From NCBI RefSeq assembly GCF_000972845.2, contig NC_040029.1:1909192-1973191 (forward strand): 64,000 nucleotides of DNA, written 5' to 3'. Source of the stretch: Larimichthys crocea (taxonomy: Eukaryota > Chordata > Actinopteri > Sciaenidae). A program made the translations under genes and the position numbers. The notes beneath the pieces were generated by a model. It was given only the letters and a program-made list of their open reading frames with translations. It had not been told where the DNA came from and did not search any database. Positions 25,526 to 39,800 of the stretch are shown piece by piece; within the stretch, counting starts at the first letter, position 1; each line of letters opens with the position of its first letter.

Positions 25526-28500
25526 GGACTTAGGAAGGTTCATTTGTCTCAGTGTGAGAATTAATATCTGTAATTTTTCTACTGATTGTTGCCACAACAC
25601 AGACAGGACTACTACAAAACTCTGTGCACTGCTCATTCCACTGACACAGAATTCATCAAGATAGCATGAGATCATTTATTATGTGGCACCTCCACCATCC
25701 AGATCAATACCACATGTTTGATTTGAGGTGAAAATATTCATGTTCTACCAGTCACATGACGCCCTCTGCCTGATGTCTAAGCATGCTGATCAAACTGATA
25801 TTTACTCGCCTCGCTGAGACACAAAGGTCAGAACTCGATGCAGTTCAGTAATCAAACGCAGAGAAGCCATTAATCTTCGTCCTGTCTGCCACCTCTTAAA
25901 CATTTGATAAATATACATCAAACCAAAGTCGATTTTGGACACCAGCTGCCTCTGAGACTGAACATTCAAATTTGTTTTAAAATTACTTCTCAGCAAAACA
26001 AATCAATGGCAGCAGACTCGTGATTCGCCTTTGCATCGCTGCGTGAACGACGGACTTGTCACTCTGTGGTTTATAGGCAATCACATTGTGCGCGGCTCAC
26101 ATTTTTTCTGATCATCCAGCGTCAGAGTTAACCCCTGCTGCAGAACAACTGGAATATGGAAAACAAAAAATGTAATATTGATATCTGTCCTTCGATAACA
26201 GCATGAATTATTTCCCGTCATCCGTAGCAGATAGATTGGATTTAAATAGGAAGCATACATCAGGATGTGAGTCAGAGGCTTGAGAGATAAGTGTGACAGC
26301 CAGGCTGAATCTGAATTGCGTGAGCGATAAATTAACTCTTAATGCCCTGGCATCAGAGCCGATCTCGTGGAACTGATGAAAGCATGGGGCTCAGCCTCAC
26401 CTTCGTTTGATACTACAGCCTCATATTTATGACCAGCTTCAAGCTGAGGAGGAAATTTGCATGTTTGCGTGAGAGTGGAGACTCATAAATACCTGATGGA
26501 CTTCATGATGGTTTGATTCGGAGAGCAGGTGAAGGAACAGGGTGCAGACTTGCTGTGCATTTGTCAGTATTTTTATCATATAGCATACCTGCGGTAAGTG
26601 TGTCACTCATGTTTTATCTGTCCTGAGGCCTGTGCAGCATGCAGTGTGTTTTCTGCTGCCGCGCTCACTCAGCCTGTCCAAAGATCACTGAGGCAGCTCA
26701 GCAGTTTACAGCATCATATAGTGCAATGGCTCCTAACCTTTTTTATTTACCTCCACAGCCCCCATCAGATGATTTTAGTTAGAGCGGAAGCAACATTACA
26801 TAAAAGTTAATCATATGTTGTGCATCAATGTTAAAGACGGACCAGCTCAGCATTTTTATTCGAAGGGCCATAAACCAGCTTTAGCTAACATTCATATTAA
26901 TTGTAGCTAAATATTTGGGTTGCCTTTTGGTTCAAGTAAAAGTTTCATTGACAGTGAAGCAACTCACTGATTTGTACTTTTAAATTAGATGTTTATTTTC
27001 CTTCTAAACAAACAAATATAGTAAACTTGCAGTCAAAAGTTCAGTGTTTCTTCTTTATTTTTGTTATTGTTAAATGTTAATTTGTGGAACTGGTGTTTAA
27101 ATGTTCAAAGGAAGTGTTTAATTTTGAATAAATTGTCACCATTTATTCACAGTGGGAACCACACATGTAGAAACCATCCATTCACCTTCTCTGTGGGAAC
27201 CACACATGTAGAAACCATCCATTCACCTTCTCTGCATTTTACAAAGACACGGCGGCCTGAACCAAAAATCTCACATTTAAGTTCTTAATATAACTACCTT
27301 AATCAACTGACCTTCATGACTTAAAGTAACAATCGTGTTTGTTTTTTTCTTGCCATAATATGAGTTACTACAGTGTCTCTGAACAACTGATGGTCTCAAA
27401 CACTAACTCCACTAATTAAAGTCTGCCACATGATTCCATATGTGTTCATAGTTTTGTCTTGGTCTTCATGGATCATGTATGTTAACAGACAAGTACATCT
27501 CCTGTGCTCATTACACTCAGGCTTGGAAACTCGGTTATTGAGCAGGTAACAGGTTTTAAAATCTTCCTTTAAAAATACAAACCAGTCAGACTTTTCATAT
27601 ATTCTCTACAGATACATCATTTTGCCTACTTAGCGTTCATCTTTCAGCCGCTGTGATAGGAGGATACTAAATCCTTGTTGCCTTCATTAGAGCTCAGTGA
27701 AATGAAGCTGCAGAGGCCTGGAGCTACTTTGGGGAAAATAATTCATTAGTTATTGTTGCATGCGCTCAAATAACAGAATCATACTCCCTCAAAACGTGGA
27801 CTATTTTAAATTTAAGATTGTTAACTTTGTCCCAGGACAGACAGCTACTTCTGTTTCACATCTATGTTTTTTCTTTGTGGGTCAATTCTCCAAAGAGAGA
27901 TCAGCAGATGGACTCATAATAACTGGACTATAGATAGACCTCAGGAAGTTTCATTTGGTTTTGATCACAAAATTATTACACTGAGTTTATGTTTTCTCGG
28001 ACCATAAAACGTGGTTACAAAATAACATACAAGCTTTGAAAAACCATAGTTATCAATGTGTCATTTTGTCGAATCAGTAATTCACATTCTTGCTGAGTTA
28101 GATTGACACCACTTTCATGTTTGTCTGTCCAAAGTTAACAGCCTGTAACACCATTTTTTTCCACTGTGAAACGATTAAACAAATGAAATATAATTTCTTA
28201 CTGTAGTTAGTGATCTTTAGAGGCAATGTTTTATCTAATTGCCTGAAAAAGCCTCTTGATCTTATTTTTCACTGGGTCACTGACTTTGATTAAGCTCCTA
28301 CAACCCGCTCAACTGAAGACGTTTAACATTGATTTATCAGTTTTTGGTCACTTGTGCATCTCATGCATCACATCTGAGAAACAGAACTGAATTGCCTTTG
28401 TCCACACATCGGGTCTAAGGTGCTGTTGTAGTGTTCTTTGAGACAAACCGTGGACTCTTTGAGTCATTAACCATGATCCGAGGCGAGGACCCGTGGGGAG

Positions 28501-30458
28501 TTCATCACCTCATTTGGGATGTGATTAATCTCTATTAAAACCACATCTATCTCACTCCTTACCACCTGACCCACATCTCACTTGTATTAAACACAAGCCT
28601 TTGGGAGCGTTCCTGAAGAGACGGTGAGGAAAAACAGGAGGAGATGAGTGGAAATCAATGGCTGAAAAAGACTTCCCACTTGTGACATGTAGAGGTCTCT
28701 CAAAAAGAATAATGAAGACAACGATTTCTCTTTACCTGCATAGCTGCTTGTTTGTTTTTTTGTCTTTTACTTTCTGCCAATTCTCTCCAAGTCTCCCACC
28801 GCCTCTCCCATCTCAGATAATCTAAGCCAGGCTTAAGCCCCCATCTACTCTATCTGCCTCCCTCGCTCGTTGTTTCCCCATGTCTGAATCCGTTCTTACT
28901 GTGATGCCCGAGAAATCCTCAGCAGATGCCTGTTTGGCTGCTTCCGTGCTGTTGACAGACAGCACAGCTTTAAATGTGAAAACAAGACTATTTTGGAGCA
29001 GGCTTTGCCGAGATGAGACGGAAAGCATGAATTTATAGACAGAGAATGTGTTGGGGGGGGGGGATAAAAACCTCACAGACATTCTTATTCGACTTGTTTG
29101 ACATTTTTCTCCGAACTTGTCAACACGAGATGCTTTGTGAGAACAGCATGGAGGCAAATGCAAACATTTTGTGCCTGTCAGGGTGAAGGCTTTCATCCCA
29201 AGACGTTATATATACTGCACATGGCTACGCATCAGAAAATAAGTTCCTATTGATCCGGATTCCCCCCGCAACCGGCGTACATTTACTAATTGGCTGAAGC
29301 TCTCAGCGTTTGTTGCTAGTTAAATATGGCAAGGTGGAAAGAACAACCTGTACTCAAGTTAATATTCAAGTCACTGCCACCTCAAGCATTTCTATATAAA
29401 ACTCCACTGCTTGACCGAAATCACCGTCAGCTTCAACGAGATAACACAAATTCAGAGATAATTCAGTCAGACAGAATACCACCATGAATCCTAATTATGT
29501 TTATGGTGGACCTTTCGAGGCACTTTCATTTCTTTCACCGCCAGAAGAAAATAGTACTTTTGGAATGCAGCAACAGTGCTTAAAACAAAATTAACAGCCG
29601 GATCACGTGGGAAAACATCCATGCTCAAGAATCATGGCCAGCATTCAGTGCAAAAATCTGATCTTCATGGAGCGAGACGAAAAGAGATGGCGTGTTTTCT
29701 CTTGTTTTGTAATGCTCTCCGTGTTGCATTTCTGTGCCCGTGCTTGATTAGGTCTAATGAAGTGCACCTGACTCTGCTTACCTGTTAAATGGAGGTTGAG
29801 GTTGGACCAGCAGTCTCTGAGCACACAGAGGAAGACGCCAGACCAAACGTTTCAGCACACATTCGCTGCCATGTGCAGGTTTTAAGTTTTGCCATATGCT
29901 CTAAAAATAAAAATGGACCTCCATAACGTCACCCATAAGTTTCTGAAGAGTCATTTTAAATTCTTAGCGTGGCGCCTCTGGTTACTGAAACTAATTATAC
30001 AGCTTGAAGTCAGGGGTTAAAGTGGGCCACAACAATTAGCTAAGCAGCCACACAGCTGATGAACTGTGAGATTAAAATAAGGAATGTTAAGTCAGGGAAA
30101 TTGATAATTGATTAAATTTGGGCTTAGAACAAATAAACAGGAGTGAAAGAATTAAGAATAAGAGTTTTAATTTGTTTGGCTGGCTGGTGGTAATGGAAAA
30201 TAAATTACAAACTTTCAGCTTTGTTTTTATAATAAAATCAACTGAGGAGCTTAAAGGAACAACTTTTTATTTGAAATCTTTAACTAACAGTATTCATGAA
30301 TGGTTTTTTTGCATGATTACCCTTTCATAATATGTCTTATGTCTGGGTTCAACAGACATCTGAGCTTATATAAAATAGATAAAAGCAGAAAATTCTCACA
30401 TTTTTCCTGAAATACACCAGATCTTAGGGTTCCACCAATTGCTGAATCCCACTTTAAC
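25526..30458. other. intergenic stretch between MITE and hAT element
   Basis: No gene, RNA or complete mobile element recognised other than the 41-bp tandem duplication at 27152-27233 and a poly-G run at 29053-29062. Confidence 0.5.
27152..27233 (+). repeat. perfect tandem duplication of a 41-bp unit
   Basis: 27152-27192 is repeated exactly at 27193-27233. Two copies without mismatch suggest a recent duplication. Confidence 0.9.
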
Positions 30459-30466
30459 CTTTAAGC

Positions 30467-31094
30467 CAGGGGTCGGCAATTAGCGGCCCGCGGGCCAAAA
30501 GTGGCCCGCCATCAATTATATCTGGCCCGCTAGATGACGTTGATTTATTTTAATATATATATATATATATTTTTTAAATATATCTTTTAAACCTCATGTT
30601 TCCTGTCAAAATACAACAATTCCACAGATTTCACAACATTTATTGAAAAGTAGCTGATAAGTAACGTGACAGCAGCCAGAACATCCTCGCAGTCTCTTTA
30701 CTTGACGCACAGGTTGGAACACTAATTGGCACGTGTGTGCACTGTAACCTGTGGAAAATAAAAGTGTCCTGTGTCCCTCTTGTAACGGACAACGTGAACA
30801 AATATTTTTCATTAAATGAAAAAAACAAAACCAAACAAGGTCGGCTCAAATATCAAATATGAATGTGAATGCACATCAGCGGCAGATCTGCGCTGCTGTA
30901 TACATTAGTTACGGCAGGTTGCTAGCGCAGGTTGCCTGTTTCATGACAGACGCAGTGGGCGTAAACGAAATCCGCAAAGTAAGTTTTACAATTATTATAC
31001 ATGTTTTAAGGCCGTAAAACCCCTAACCACACACCCGCGATGGATTAGTCAGAAAAAAAATTGGCCCGGGTCCAAACTTATTTGCCGACCCCTG
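30467..31094. mobile_element. non-autonomous hAT DNA transposon, 628 bp, complete with 8-bp target duplication
   Basis: Terminal inverted repeats CAGGGGTCGGCAA at 30467 and TTGCCGACCCCTG ending at 31094 match the CAGGGGT...ACCCCTG termini of vertebrate hAT elements. The flanks are CTTTAAGC at 30459-30466 and at 31095-31102, the 8-bp duplication typical of hAT. Inside are the GCGGCCCGCGGGCC block near the left end, a (TA)n run near 30553, and a segment at 30962-31034 that also occurs in an abcb11 intron (reverse orientation, near 48561 and 48768). No transposase frame is present, so it was mobilised in trans. Confidence 0.92.
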
Positions 31095-31102
31095 CTTTAA
31101 GC

Positions 31103-34100
31103 CTTAATATAATGTGAACAGGTGAGTTGTATTTAAATTCACCCTCAGTACAGTTGTCATGAACGGGGAAATTAGCTATAGAGACCAAAACTGTTTTTTG
31201 TACCAGGCTGTAAACATGTTTATTTCTGCTGTGAAGTTGGACATTTGAACATGGGGACTTATGGAGACTGACTCACTTCTGGAGCCAGCCTCAAGTGGAC
31301 GTTTGAGGAACTGCAGTTTTTGGCACTTGTTTCATTCAACTCTTTTCTCAGCAGCCAGAAAACATATATGGCACATACAGCTGCTGCAAAAACAGCAGCC
31401 ATATGTATCAGTAATGATAAATATGAAATTGTAAATGATCCCTCTTTGCAACTCACGACATGATGCGATTAGCTTTTCCATCCATCACGTCATGTCACTC
31501 TCACTCTGTCTGACCTCCTGTAATCGTCCCATCTCACCTGTCACTCTGTCTCTCGGCCGTCCCTGGACTGATAAGCTCCGCTCTGTTTGCAGTCTTTCCC
31601 GTTTATCACATGAATCTGGAGCTGGCGCGAGTTTACGGCGGAAAGAAATGACAACCGGGCAAAGCCTGAACGGACGTGCACCGTCGAAGCTAGCTTTACG
31701 GAAGATTCAATCAAACCCTGGAGTGTCCGGGAGATTAATGGCCGCCATTATTCATACTTTACTCAAGGTGCTTGTGCATGTGAGTGTATGAATGTGTGGG
31801 TGGAGGAGAAGGAACAGATGTTGCCTCTACGGAGGCCGTGCAGCTGATAAAAGTTTGAACGATAAAATGGTGTGAAGTGGGGGGTGGAGCAGGCTGAAGT
31901 TGGATGCGTAGGGGCGAAAAAACAAGGTCAACCGTTACATTACATCCGAGGCTTCCTCCTCGCTCCTATCTCTTCCAATTTACTTAATACGGCGGAGCTG
32001 TTCTTCCTCCCTGCGCTCTGGAAGATAATCGACAATGAAATTAAGTGGCGGTGGGCCTGTGTCACCGGGGGGATTGTGGAGGATGTGACGGTGCCCGGGC
32101 TGATGGGAGATAATCACAGAACACAATAACCGTTGCCAAGAGGATGGCTCCAGGCTACTTTATGGTCATAATAAGTGTAACCTTGTCTAAGCACTGTAAG
32201 CAAAGTCAGATACCACAAACATTTAGTTTTGGATCATGGGTGCACACCTCGGCTCACTAACATCCCTGTCACGTGTGAATTATGTCACTGTCAGCTCAAA
32301 CCCCCCCCTACCCCCACCTGGAACAATATCGACTGCAACACACACACATACACACCCGTGAGCAGTGTACACTCACCCAATCATGACAAATCACCCTTTC
32401 CACCGGCTGTCCCACCTCAGGGGGTTGTTACAAGAGTGTCAGCTCAGATGAGGAAAGAGGCGACTCACCGACATGGAATTATTGAACCTGGCTTTCATGT
32501 TACTGCTGCTTTATTTCATTACGCTCTTTGAAGTTTTGTCACAGGGAGAAATGAATTTAATCTGCCGTGTTTCATCTCGCCTGATGGTCATTTGATGCGG
32601 TTTAATGTCACAATTTGTGTGATATTAAATCTTCTAACCTGCTTTTTTTTTCTTCTTCTTCTTGCGTTGTTAACAGCACGTTGAAATAACTGCCAACTCA
32701 CTTCCAGCAGTTTCACTAAGTCCGTCCTCTTGTTAGCGTTCAACTGGCTGACTAAACACAGAAAAAGACCACTGTCTGTCAGCGCTAATTACTTATGCAA
32801 ATAGGCACAGCACAGTAATTACATCCTGCCAACAGTATAAACGCATACACACACATTGAAATCATTGGAGTCCACTGTTGCGAGATAAAATGCCAAAGAA
32901 ATGAAGATGGCTCAGTTTGTTCTCCTGACCCCCCCATTCATCATAACTATTATTATTTTAATCATAAGAATATGTGTAATGTGAAAGGAGTCACTTTTAG
33001 TGACGCTGATCACTGCAGCTCAGCTGAGTTCTACCGAGCGTTTTAGCGTCTTTCGGCTCATTGTTTTGGTTTTAAGGGCCTAGACTGTACGCTGCCTGAC
33101 CTGTACCAAACAGACAAATTTAGCAACTAGCTTCTGAATGTAGTAGAGAGTGTAGTGACATTTCCCTCAGGAGTTGGTGGACACCAAAACGGAATATTCA
33201 TCACGTCTGCCTATTGTCTGAAATGCCAACTCCAAAACTAAAACACCCACACAAGTCCCACATCTGTGCAGAGGTCACAAGTAGATATTGCTTCATTTCG
33301 ACAGTTCACGAGCCAAAAAAAGGTCAAAACCCACGAGTGCAATGACTAATTTTAGAAGCCGAGGAGGAAAAAGCCTTCCTTGGATACTGTTATGCTGTTG
33401 TATAGAACTGATATAAATTCACAACTGATCAATCTTCATCCTGCATGTGTTTTTGTGTTGAAGTATTGAATTGAACATTTTGAGTCTGGGCTCAGAAAGT
33501 TTGTCCAAACCATCTGGCCCAGGAGAAAGAACAGGTGTGTTCTTGTACCTTCAGCTGTGGGGTTCAACGTGTAGGTGGAAACAAATTGACCGTTAGTCAA
33601 AACACGATATGGTCTTATTGTGTTCTGGGCTACTGAGACCACTGTCGGGTGCAAAATTGATATTTCTACCTCTGCTGAGATTGATTTGTCCCGATGAGAT
33701 TGCTGATCATCGGAGCAAAATGGTTTATATATAGATGAAATGCAAAACAGAGGAAGCGGATATTGATTGGCGTTTGCAATCGTCAACAGGGCTGAGTGTG
33801 TGTTACAGCCCCACCATTGTGCAGTTCAGGTAGAACTATGAGCTTGCATCAGCATCTCGCGGACCTGGCACCAACACAGCCTCCAAAACCAGCAGTGGCC
33901 AGTGTGGCAGGGAGCCTAACGGGGTGCCTGGTTTGGCTCCTGGTCTTCCAGGGCTGAGTCAGTTCAGTTAGCTACACGGAAGAAGTCTATAAACCATCTC
34001 GGTAGTGTAACGTTATACCTTGTTGGTCTTGGACGCTGCGCTCAAACCCGGTCAGGACAGTTAGCAGCATGAAGAATACTTGAAAACACTTCAAACATGA

Positions 34101-36134
34101 CTTTTTATTGTGGTTCAGATATTGGAGGTGACAGCATTACACACGTGTAAACATTAATCTGAGTCCTGTTGCAGGGAAGTCCTGCTGTGTCTGCATGGAG
34201 ACTGTATTTCTACAAATTGCATGTTTTGTTATCAGAGGCCTGCTTAGAGTCTGATGTCTTAGTTTAGTCGTATTATTAAACCAGTTTTTCACAGCTCACT
34301 CAGCGGGACGTCAGGACTCTGTGAGCCGGCCAGTTATTCAGCCGAGTATCACTGCAAGGTCAATCTTTGCCTCGTTTACCGAAAAGCTATTTACTAATCC
34401 CACTAATGGGTCTGTTCAGAGACTGTATCTGTCTGAGAATTTGCTCTCAGACAGCGTACTGTTTAGACGGCAGCACGTTAATGTTATCTTGGGTTATTTA
34501 AAGGGGTTTGAACGAGGGAATTGTTGAGGAAGCTGCAGCGAGAACTATCCGGCTGGGTGCAACACATCATATAAAAGGTTACAGGAAGGTGGTTGCTGTG
34601 TTTCCCAGGAGCAGCAGCTGCATCAACAATGAACGCCAAGCCTCGATATAGTTTAATCTGGCTGTCCACACACCAGCTTTATTCATCCCAGCGGGAACAT
34701 TTTCTGCAGTCAGCAGAGCGAAGGCTCTGCCTGCCCTGGCATATCTGGTTTAAAGATGACCCGGTATCACCCTGCTTTCCTAATAAATTAGGAGATTAAT
34801 TGTGGGCTTCATACATGTGAAACACGCTCTTTCATTATGAAGCACGGAAGGTCAAAGAGCTGCAGCGCTCAGCGTGAGATGTGGATCAGATCTTATATGG
34901 ATCCAGATTGGCTGCCATGTTTACAGAGCGCCGGGCTTTCATCGCCAGCCTGATCCAGATCATTTCCACCGAGCCGCCGAGGTACGTTTGATTTAAACAA
35001 ACAATCTGAGTGATTCAGGCAGGCAATGCAAATTTTATTCATAAATGCTGAATGGCACATTAGTGTGGTTCACTTCTTTGCCCTAAAATAAAATACAGTG
35101 CTCAGAACTTAACAATCCTCAGGTTGGAATTTATAATTTGTGTCTTGCTTTTGTAACTATGATTTTTATCAGCCGCATTCACCAAAAATGTAACAGGCCA
35201 GATAAAGAGGAAATTGAATTCTGATTTTAATGTTGTTCATTTGCGTGTTCCGGCGCTGCGTGCCACGCGCTGAATACTTGATGATCACACGGGACGTCTG
35301 AAAGGTCACCTTGGAGGTGCAAAGTGATTGTAAGGTCTCTCTAAAATATTAATGAATGGATCTTTATCATCATCCCTCATCGTGATGTCATGTTGCCGAC
35401 GTGCACTGACAGTCACCTAGAGGACAATGTCATGTTTTAGTGACAGAAAGACCTCAGAGAGGTGTTTGTTACCTGAGAATGACGACGTTTTACATCAATT
35501 AAAAAATCATTTATTACACGGTGCTCATTTTAAAACTAATAACATTGCTCAATTACTCAACAGCAAAAGATAAGTTGAAAAATGATTTACAAAAAATCAA
35601 TACCGCAGCTTATTCTCAAACCAGGTGTTCAGACAGATATCTGCAAAACACTAATATGTTTTTAAAAGAATAATTAAAATATTATACTCGTTTCAGTTCT
35701 TACATCGACGTGGCTCACATTTTATCCAACTCATTATTAGCTAACCAAAAACAAAAAAATGCACCGCAGGGTAAATGACACATGTGGCTCTTTATGACAG
35801 ACGTCATGCTAAAGAGACAGTTGGTCTTTCCTAAAGAGTTTCAGGAGAAGTGTCCGTTAACAAGAAAGCTGCGTTCGTGGCGCCCATGCTGTCAAAAGTT
35901 GCGTTTAGTTTGAGTGCTAAGCGTTAAATTGCCGTGTTGCCGATGATTAAAATGCTTATGGTGTATGCAATATGTATTTGCGTGCAATGACTATGAGGTA
36001 CACTTGAGTTTGGGTTTGGTGTTTGACACTGGGAGCAAGCGGGCACAGTTAAATAAGGTGCCTTCCAGCACCTCTGAAGATCATTAATTAACATGTTAAA
36101 TCTCGTTTATTTATTCTGCACACAAATGCAGAAT
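31103..36134. other. intergenic stretch, no gene recognised
   Basis: Frames of 116-118 codons (31435-31791, +; 33786-33436, -) have no recognisable motif. A pyrimidine (CTT)n-like run lies at 32643-32663. Confidence 0.5.
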
Positions 36135-36150
36135 AAATCCGGGGAAATGG

Positions 36151-36470
36151 ACTCTTGGACATGGATTATCGTGATAATAACTACCTAGATAAACAAACAC
36201 GTTTGGAGAAACTTTATTTGAAGAGTACTTTGAGTTTTTAGTGTCACTTTTATGAAGGGTGCGGGACTTATGCTTATGACCTGTAGCCACTATAGCCAGC
36301 CACAAGGGGGCTCACTTTGACTTGACTCATTTATTGACATGTTTGCAGAGGTATGTCCGACTGTAGAGTTTACCGGGGTGAAGGCGGGCGGGTGTAGACG
36401 ATCCCCGCGAAAATGACAGATCAGTCAAAGTATTAGTTAGTTATTATCACGATAATCCATGTCCAAGAGT
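36151..36470. repeat. perfect 32-bp inverted repeat flanking 256 bp, probable MITE remnant
   Basis: Bases 36151-36182 are the exact reverse complement of 36439-36470; similarity continues outward with mismatches (AATCC-GG-AAA-type sequence on both sides to about 36135 and 36485). The 256-bp centre is non-coding. The structure fits a short fold-back DNA transposon, but no certain target duplication is visible. Confidence 0.7.
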
Positions 36471-36595
36471 CAATTTCCGGATTTTCCGGATAAGATGGGT
36501 TTTATTCGTTATTTGCCACTATAAACACGCTCTGACCTCCTCAAGCTTTTATTTTGGCACTTCCGGTTACAGGCATTTGAATTTGCATTTTAGCT

Positions 36596-36815
36596 AAATA
36601 TTTAGTTTCACCCGAAACATTTAGCTTCAACATTTAGATTTAGATTTATATTTAACATTTAGATATACATTTAACATTTAGATATATATTTAACATTTAG
36701 CTTCAACATTTAGATTTAGATTTAGATTTAACATTTAGATTTAGCATTTAGATTTTAGATTTAACATTTAGATTTAGCTTTAGCATTTAGATTTTACATT
36801 TAACATTTGGATTTA
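36596..36815 (+). repeat. degenerate minisatellite of ACATTTAGATTTA-type units
   Basis: About a dozen imperfect copies of a unit of some 12-19 bases built from AACATTTAGATTTAG fill the interval, with variants TTCAACATTTAG and ATATACATTTAAC. A/T content is very high. Confidence 0.85.
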
Positions 36816-39800
36816 AATATTTAAAATATCTCTAAGTTCACAAATATTTTTCTAAATGTGCAAAAAAGTGACTCTCAAAAATTCAAACCAGTTTTTTAAA
36901 CATTGTTTTTAGCTAAATGTGACAAAATGTTGCTGTTATTTTCAGAGCGAGGCACTTTACAAACGGCACCCCATATGCTATAGCTAGAGGACTTGGCTAC
37001 CAGTGGCTACTGTTACCTTGGCAGTATGGTAAAGCCTTTGAAAGACAGGACTTGAGGACTTCAATGAAATTATCTACAATCATGGCAACAAATTGCCCGG
37101 AGAGAGAACAAATTCAGACAGAAGATTGGAGAGCTGTTGTTTGTGGCCGCCGTGAGAGATGGAGAGACTGATGGCTGTGGCTGCAAAATGCATCACATTA
37201 TTGTAATATTTCAGAGAAAATGAGAGCTGCCTTCAGGTTTGTTTTCATGAATCCCTCGCAGCTGATAAATGATGGAAGGTCTTGTCTGGTATATTCTGAT
37301 GGTGAACTCTGACGGAAGTTTATGGTAATGTTGCTCTTAGTTTGAATACAGCTTAGCAGCAAACAGCAGGGAGCTCATCTGTGCTGCAGTTACAGTACTT
37401 TATTTATCCAAACATTACCGTTATGAGGTGGCCCATTGATGGTCTACAACCCATGCATTTCTCAGTTACCAGAAACTTGGAAGTCGATACCGGCGTAAGT
37501 CTACGGTTCTTGATGCAAAAAAAAAACAAAACTCCTGAGGTGCTTTGCTAAGTTTTTGTCTGAAAACCTTGATGGCACCATTTGCATGCTGGTGCTTACG
37601 TAATATTAATCCCTGATGATGGAGTCAGTCTAGGAACCCTTTGGCTGTCGTCTGATTTGGTCGTCTGGGAGCAACAGTCAATGTTTCTGTGAATAAACAT
37701 CCTCTGATGTCCAGTCAGCGACGTGAGAATGACGAGAGAGACTCATCTCTGAACGGATACCTGCTTATGAATGCAGTTAACGTTTTGGTCTCCACACACA
37801 GGCTGCTGCAATCAAAGCCCGTTCAAAACGTGATCGGTCAGAACGGCTCGGACTACAGACGGATGCCAGAACGCGTCTGGTGCCAATTTCATATGCAGAT
37901 ATCTGTTTGTAGAGATTAAGGCGGCGCTGCCGTTGCAGCCGTCTTCCGTCTTTGGTGTGTAGTTTCTCCGTGCTGATCGGTGCTGTTGTTCCTTTGGTCA
38001 TCCAGCAGTTTGTGTCAGTTCAGGAAGAATGGAGTAGAAAAATGAGTACCATAACGTAAAATAAGAGGCGTGCATGGATGCAACATCCAAACTTACCTCT
38101 AGAAATGAATATTAATAAACATAGCAGCTGTACACGCATCCTCGATTTGGAAAACGTGTCCTAATAGCGACAAACAACAACCTTACGACAGGATCCTCTC
38201 CGGATTCAGCCCCTCGCTCCCTCTTTGCTCATAGTTTCTCTGTTATCGGTGCTGTAATAACGATTATGGTTATGAAAAGCTTTAACGGTAATGACTGTCA
38301 TCAGTAATAATGAAATTAGGCTCATGTTATATTGTAGCTCCTTTTCACAACCCCTTGGGTTAATGATACATCTTCAAGTAGGGATTTATTTTACAATGAC
38401 CGCTGTAATTTTACTTTTATGGGGCCGTCCATGTTTGAGCCCGGCAGAAGAAAAGGCTCCTCAGCAGTTTTCCTGCCTTCTTTTGTTAAAGCTGAGACAA
38501 TCAAACCAAATGGCATCAGCTAAAATCAGATTCATGATAGAATTATGTAAAAAAACAAATGCGGGACCAGAAGAAATACCATCAACATGTGCAGCTGTGT
38601 TAGATTCTGTCACTTGGCACCGTCGCCATGGTTGTTAAAGGTCAAGTGCGTGTTTTAAGAAAGTAATTAATGCTCCGAGTTAAGAGGGCACTTCAACAGA
38701 CCCACTGAACAAATTTAAACCTTTTAGTATGATTGAAGTGTATGAGTGAAGACTCCAACAGGAACACCAATGGAATATAACCTCCAGCTGCTGCCTCTGA
38801 TTAAACACTCAACTTTGTCTTTATGTTCCGTCTAAGCCGAGTCTCATTTTCCTTTCGCCCTCTCGCCTCCGCCACATTTAAATTCCAACTCCAAACACAC
38901 CGCCGCCCTAAGGCCAGCTATTGACAAGGCGGAAAAAAACAAGGGTCTCCTCCATCTTATTTACTGCTCCTGTGAGCCAACCAATTTGCCGGCCATCCCT
39001 TCAGTGAGCCGTAATGGCTTCTTGACTGTCAGCGCTTTAAATCCTTTGGAGACCCGCTGTCCGGCACGCAGTAGGTGAAGCCGGGGCAGAAAGACAGTAA
39101 AACAAATTATCCTTGTGGGAAATTAAGGGGAGGTGTAATTATGAGAGGGGCACACAGAATGGCGCTAATGCGTGTTGGCGTAATGAATTATCAGCCCGGT
39201 TCTTCTAATTTTCTGACGATCAAAACATTTAGAATTTAGATTTGAGATCAGAAAATGAGAAATATTACCGATTCTGTTTGTTTGCTTGTTTGTGAACATA
39301 TAGCTCACACAAAGGAGCGCGCTCATCGCTCTCACTCCCCAACAGAGACGCATCAGTCGGGGCCTCGGGCGCCTGTTTTCATCAATCAGAATTGCATTGA
39401 CATTACATGGCACAAAGTCAAACAGCGTCCTCTCGCTGAATGAATTCTCGGGAGAAAGCCGTGAGATTAGATTGCATCGGAGGAATGCTAATTTATACCT
39501 GGAGTCTGGCTCTGGAGATGTTGTGATTAAAGACTCAATTTCCCAGAGGTCAGTGTGGTGCGATCACATATTACTACTAACTGATGGAGTGTCTCTGACA
39601 TCTGCGCTCTGACAGTACAGGCAGTCACAAGCGGCGGCATCAAAACACATTAACAGGGAATAGAGGATCAGGCGGCCGCGTCAGATTAAATATTCCTGTC
39701 AGAATCAAGAATTCATTCAGTCACGGAGGCTCTTAAGTAGCTGTGTTTTGCTATAAAACTGCTTATTCATGCTTTAGTTTATGTACGTGAAAAAAGTAGA

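Noticed and set aside
38291..38638. 115-codon + strand frame with a hydrophobic start
   Set aside because: Residues show no family motif and there is no promoter, Kozak or polyadenylation support; kept as non-coding.
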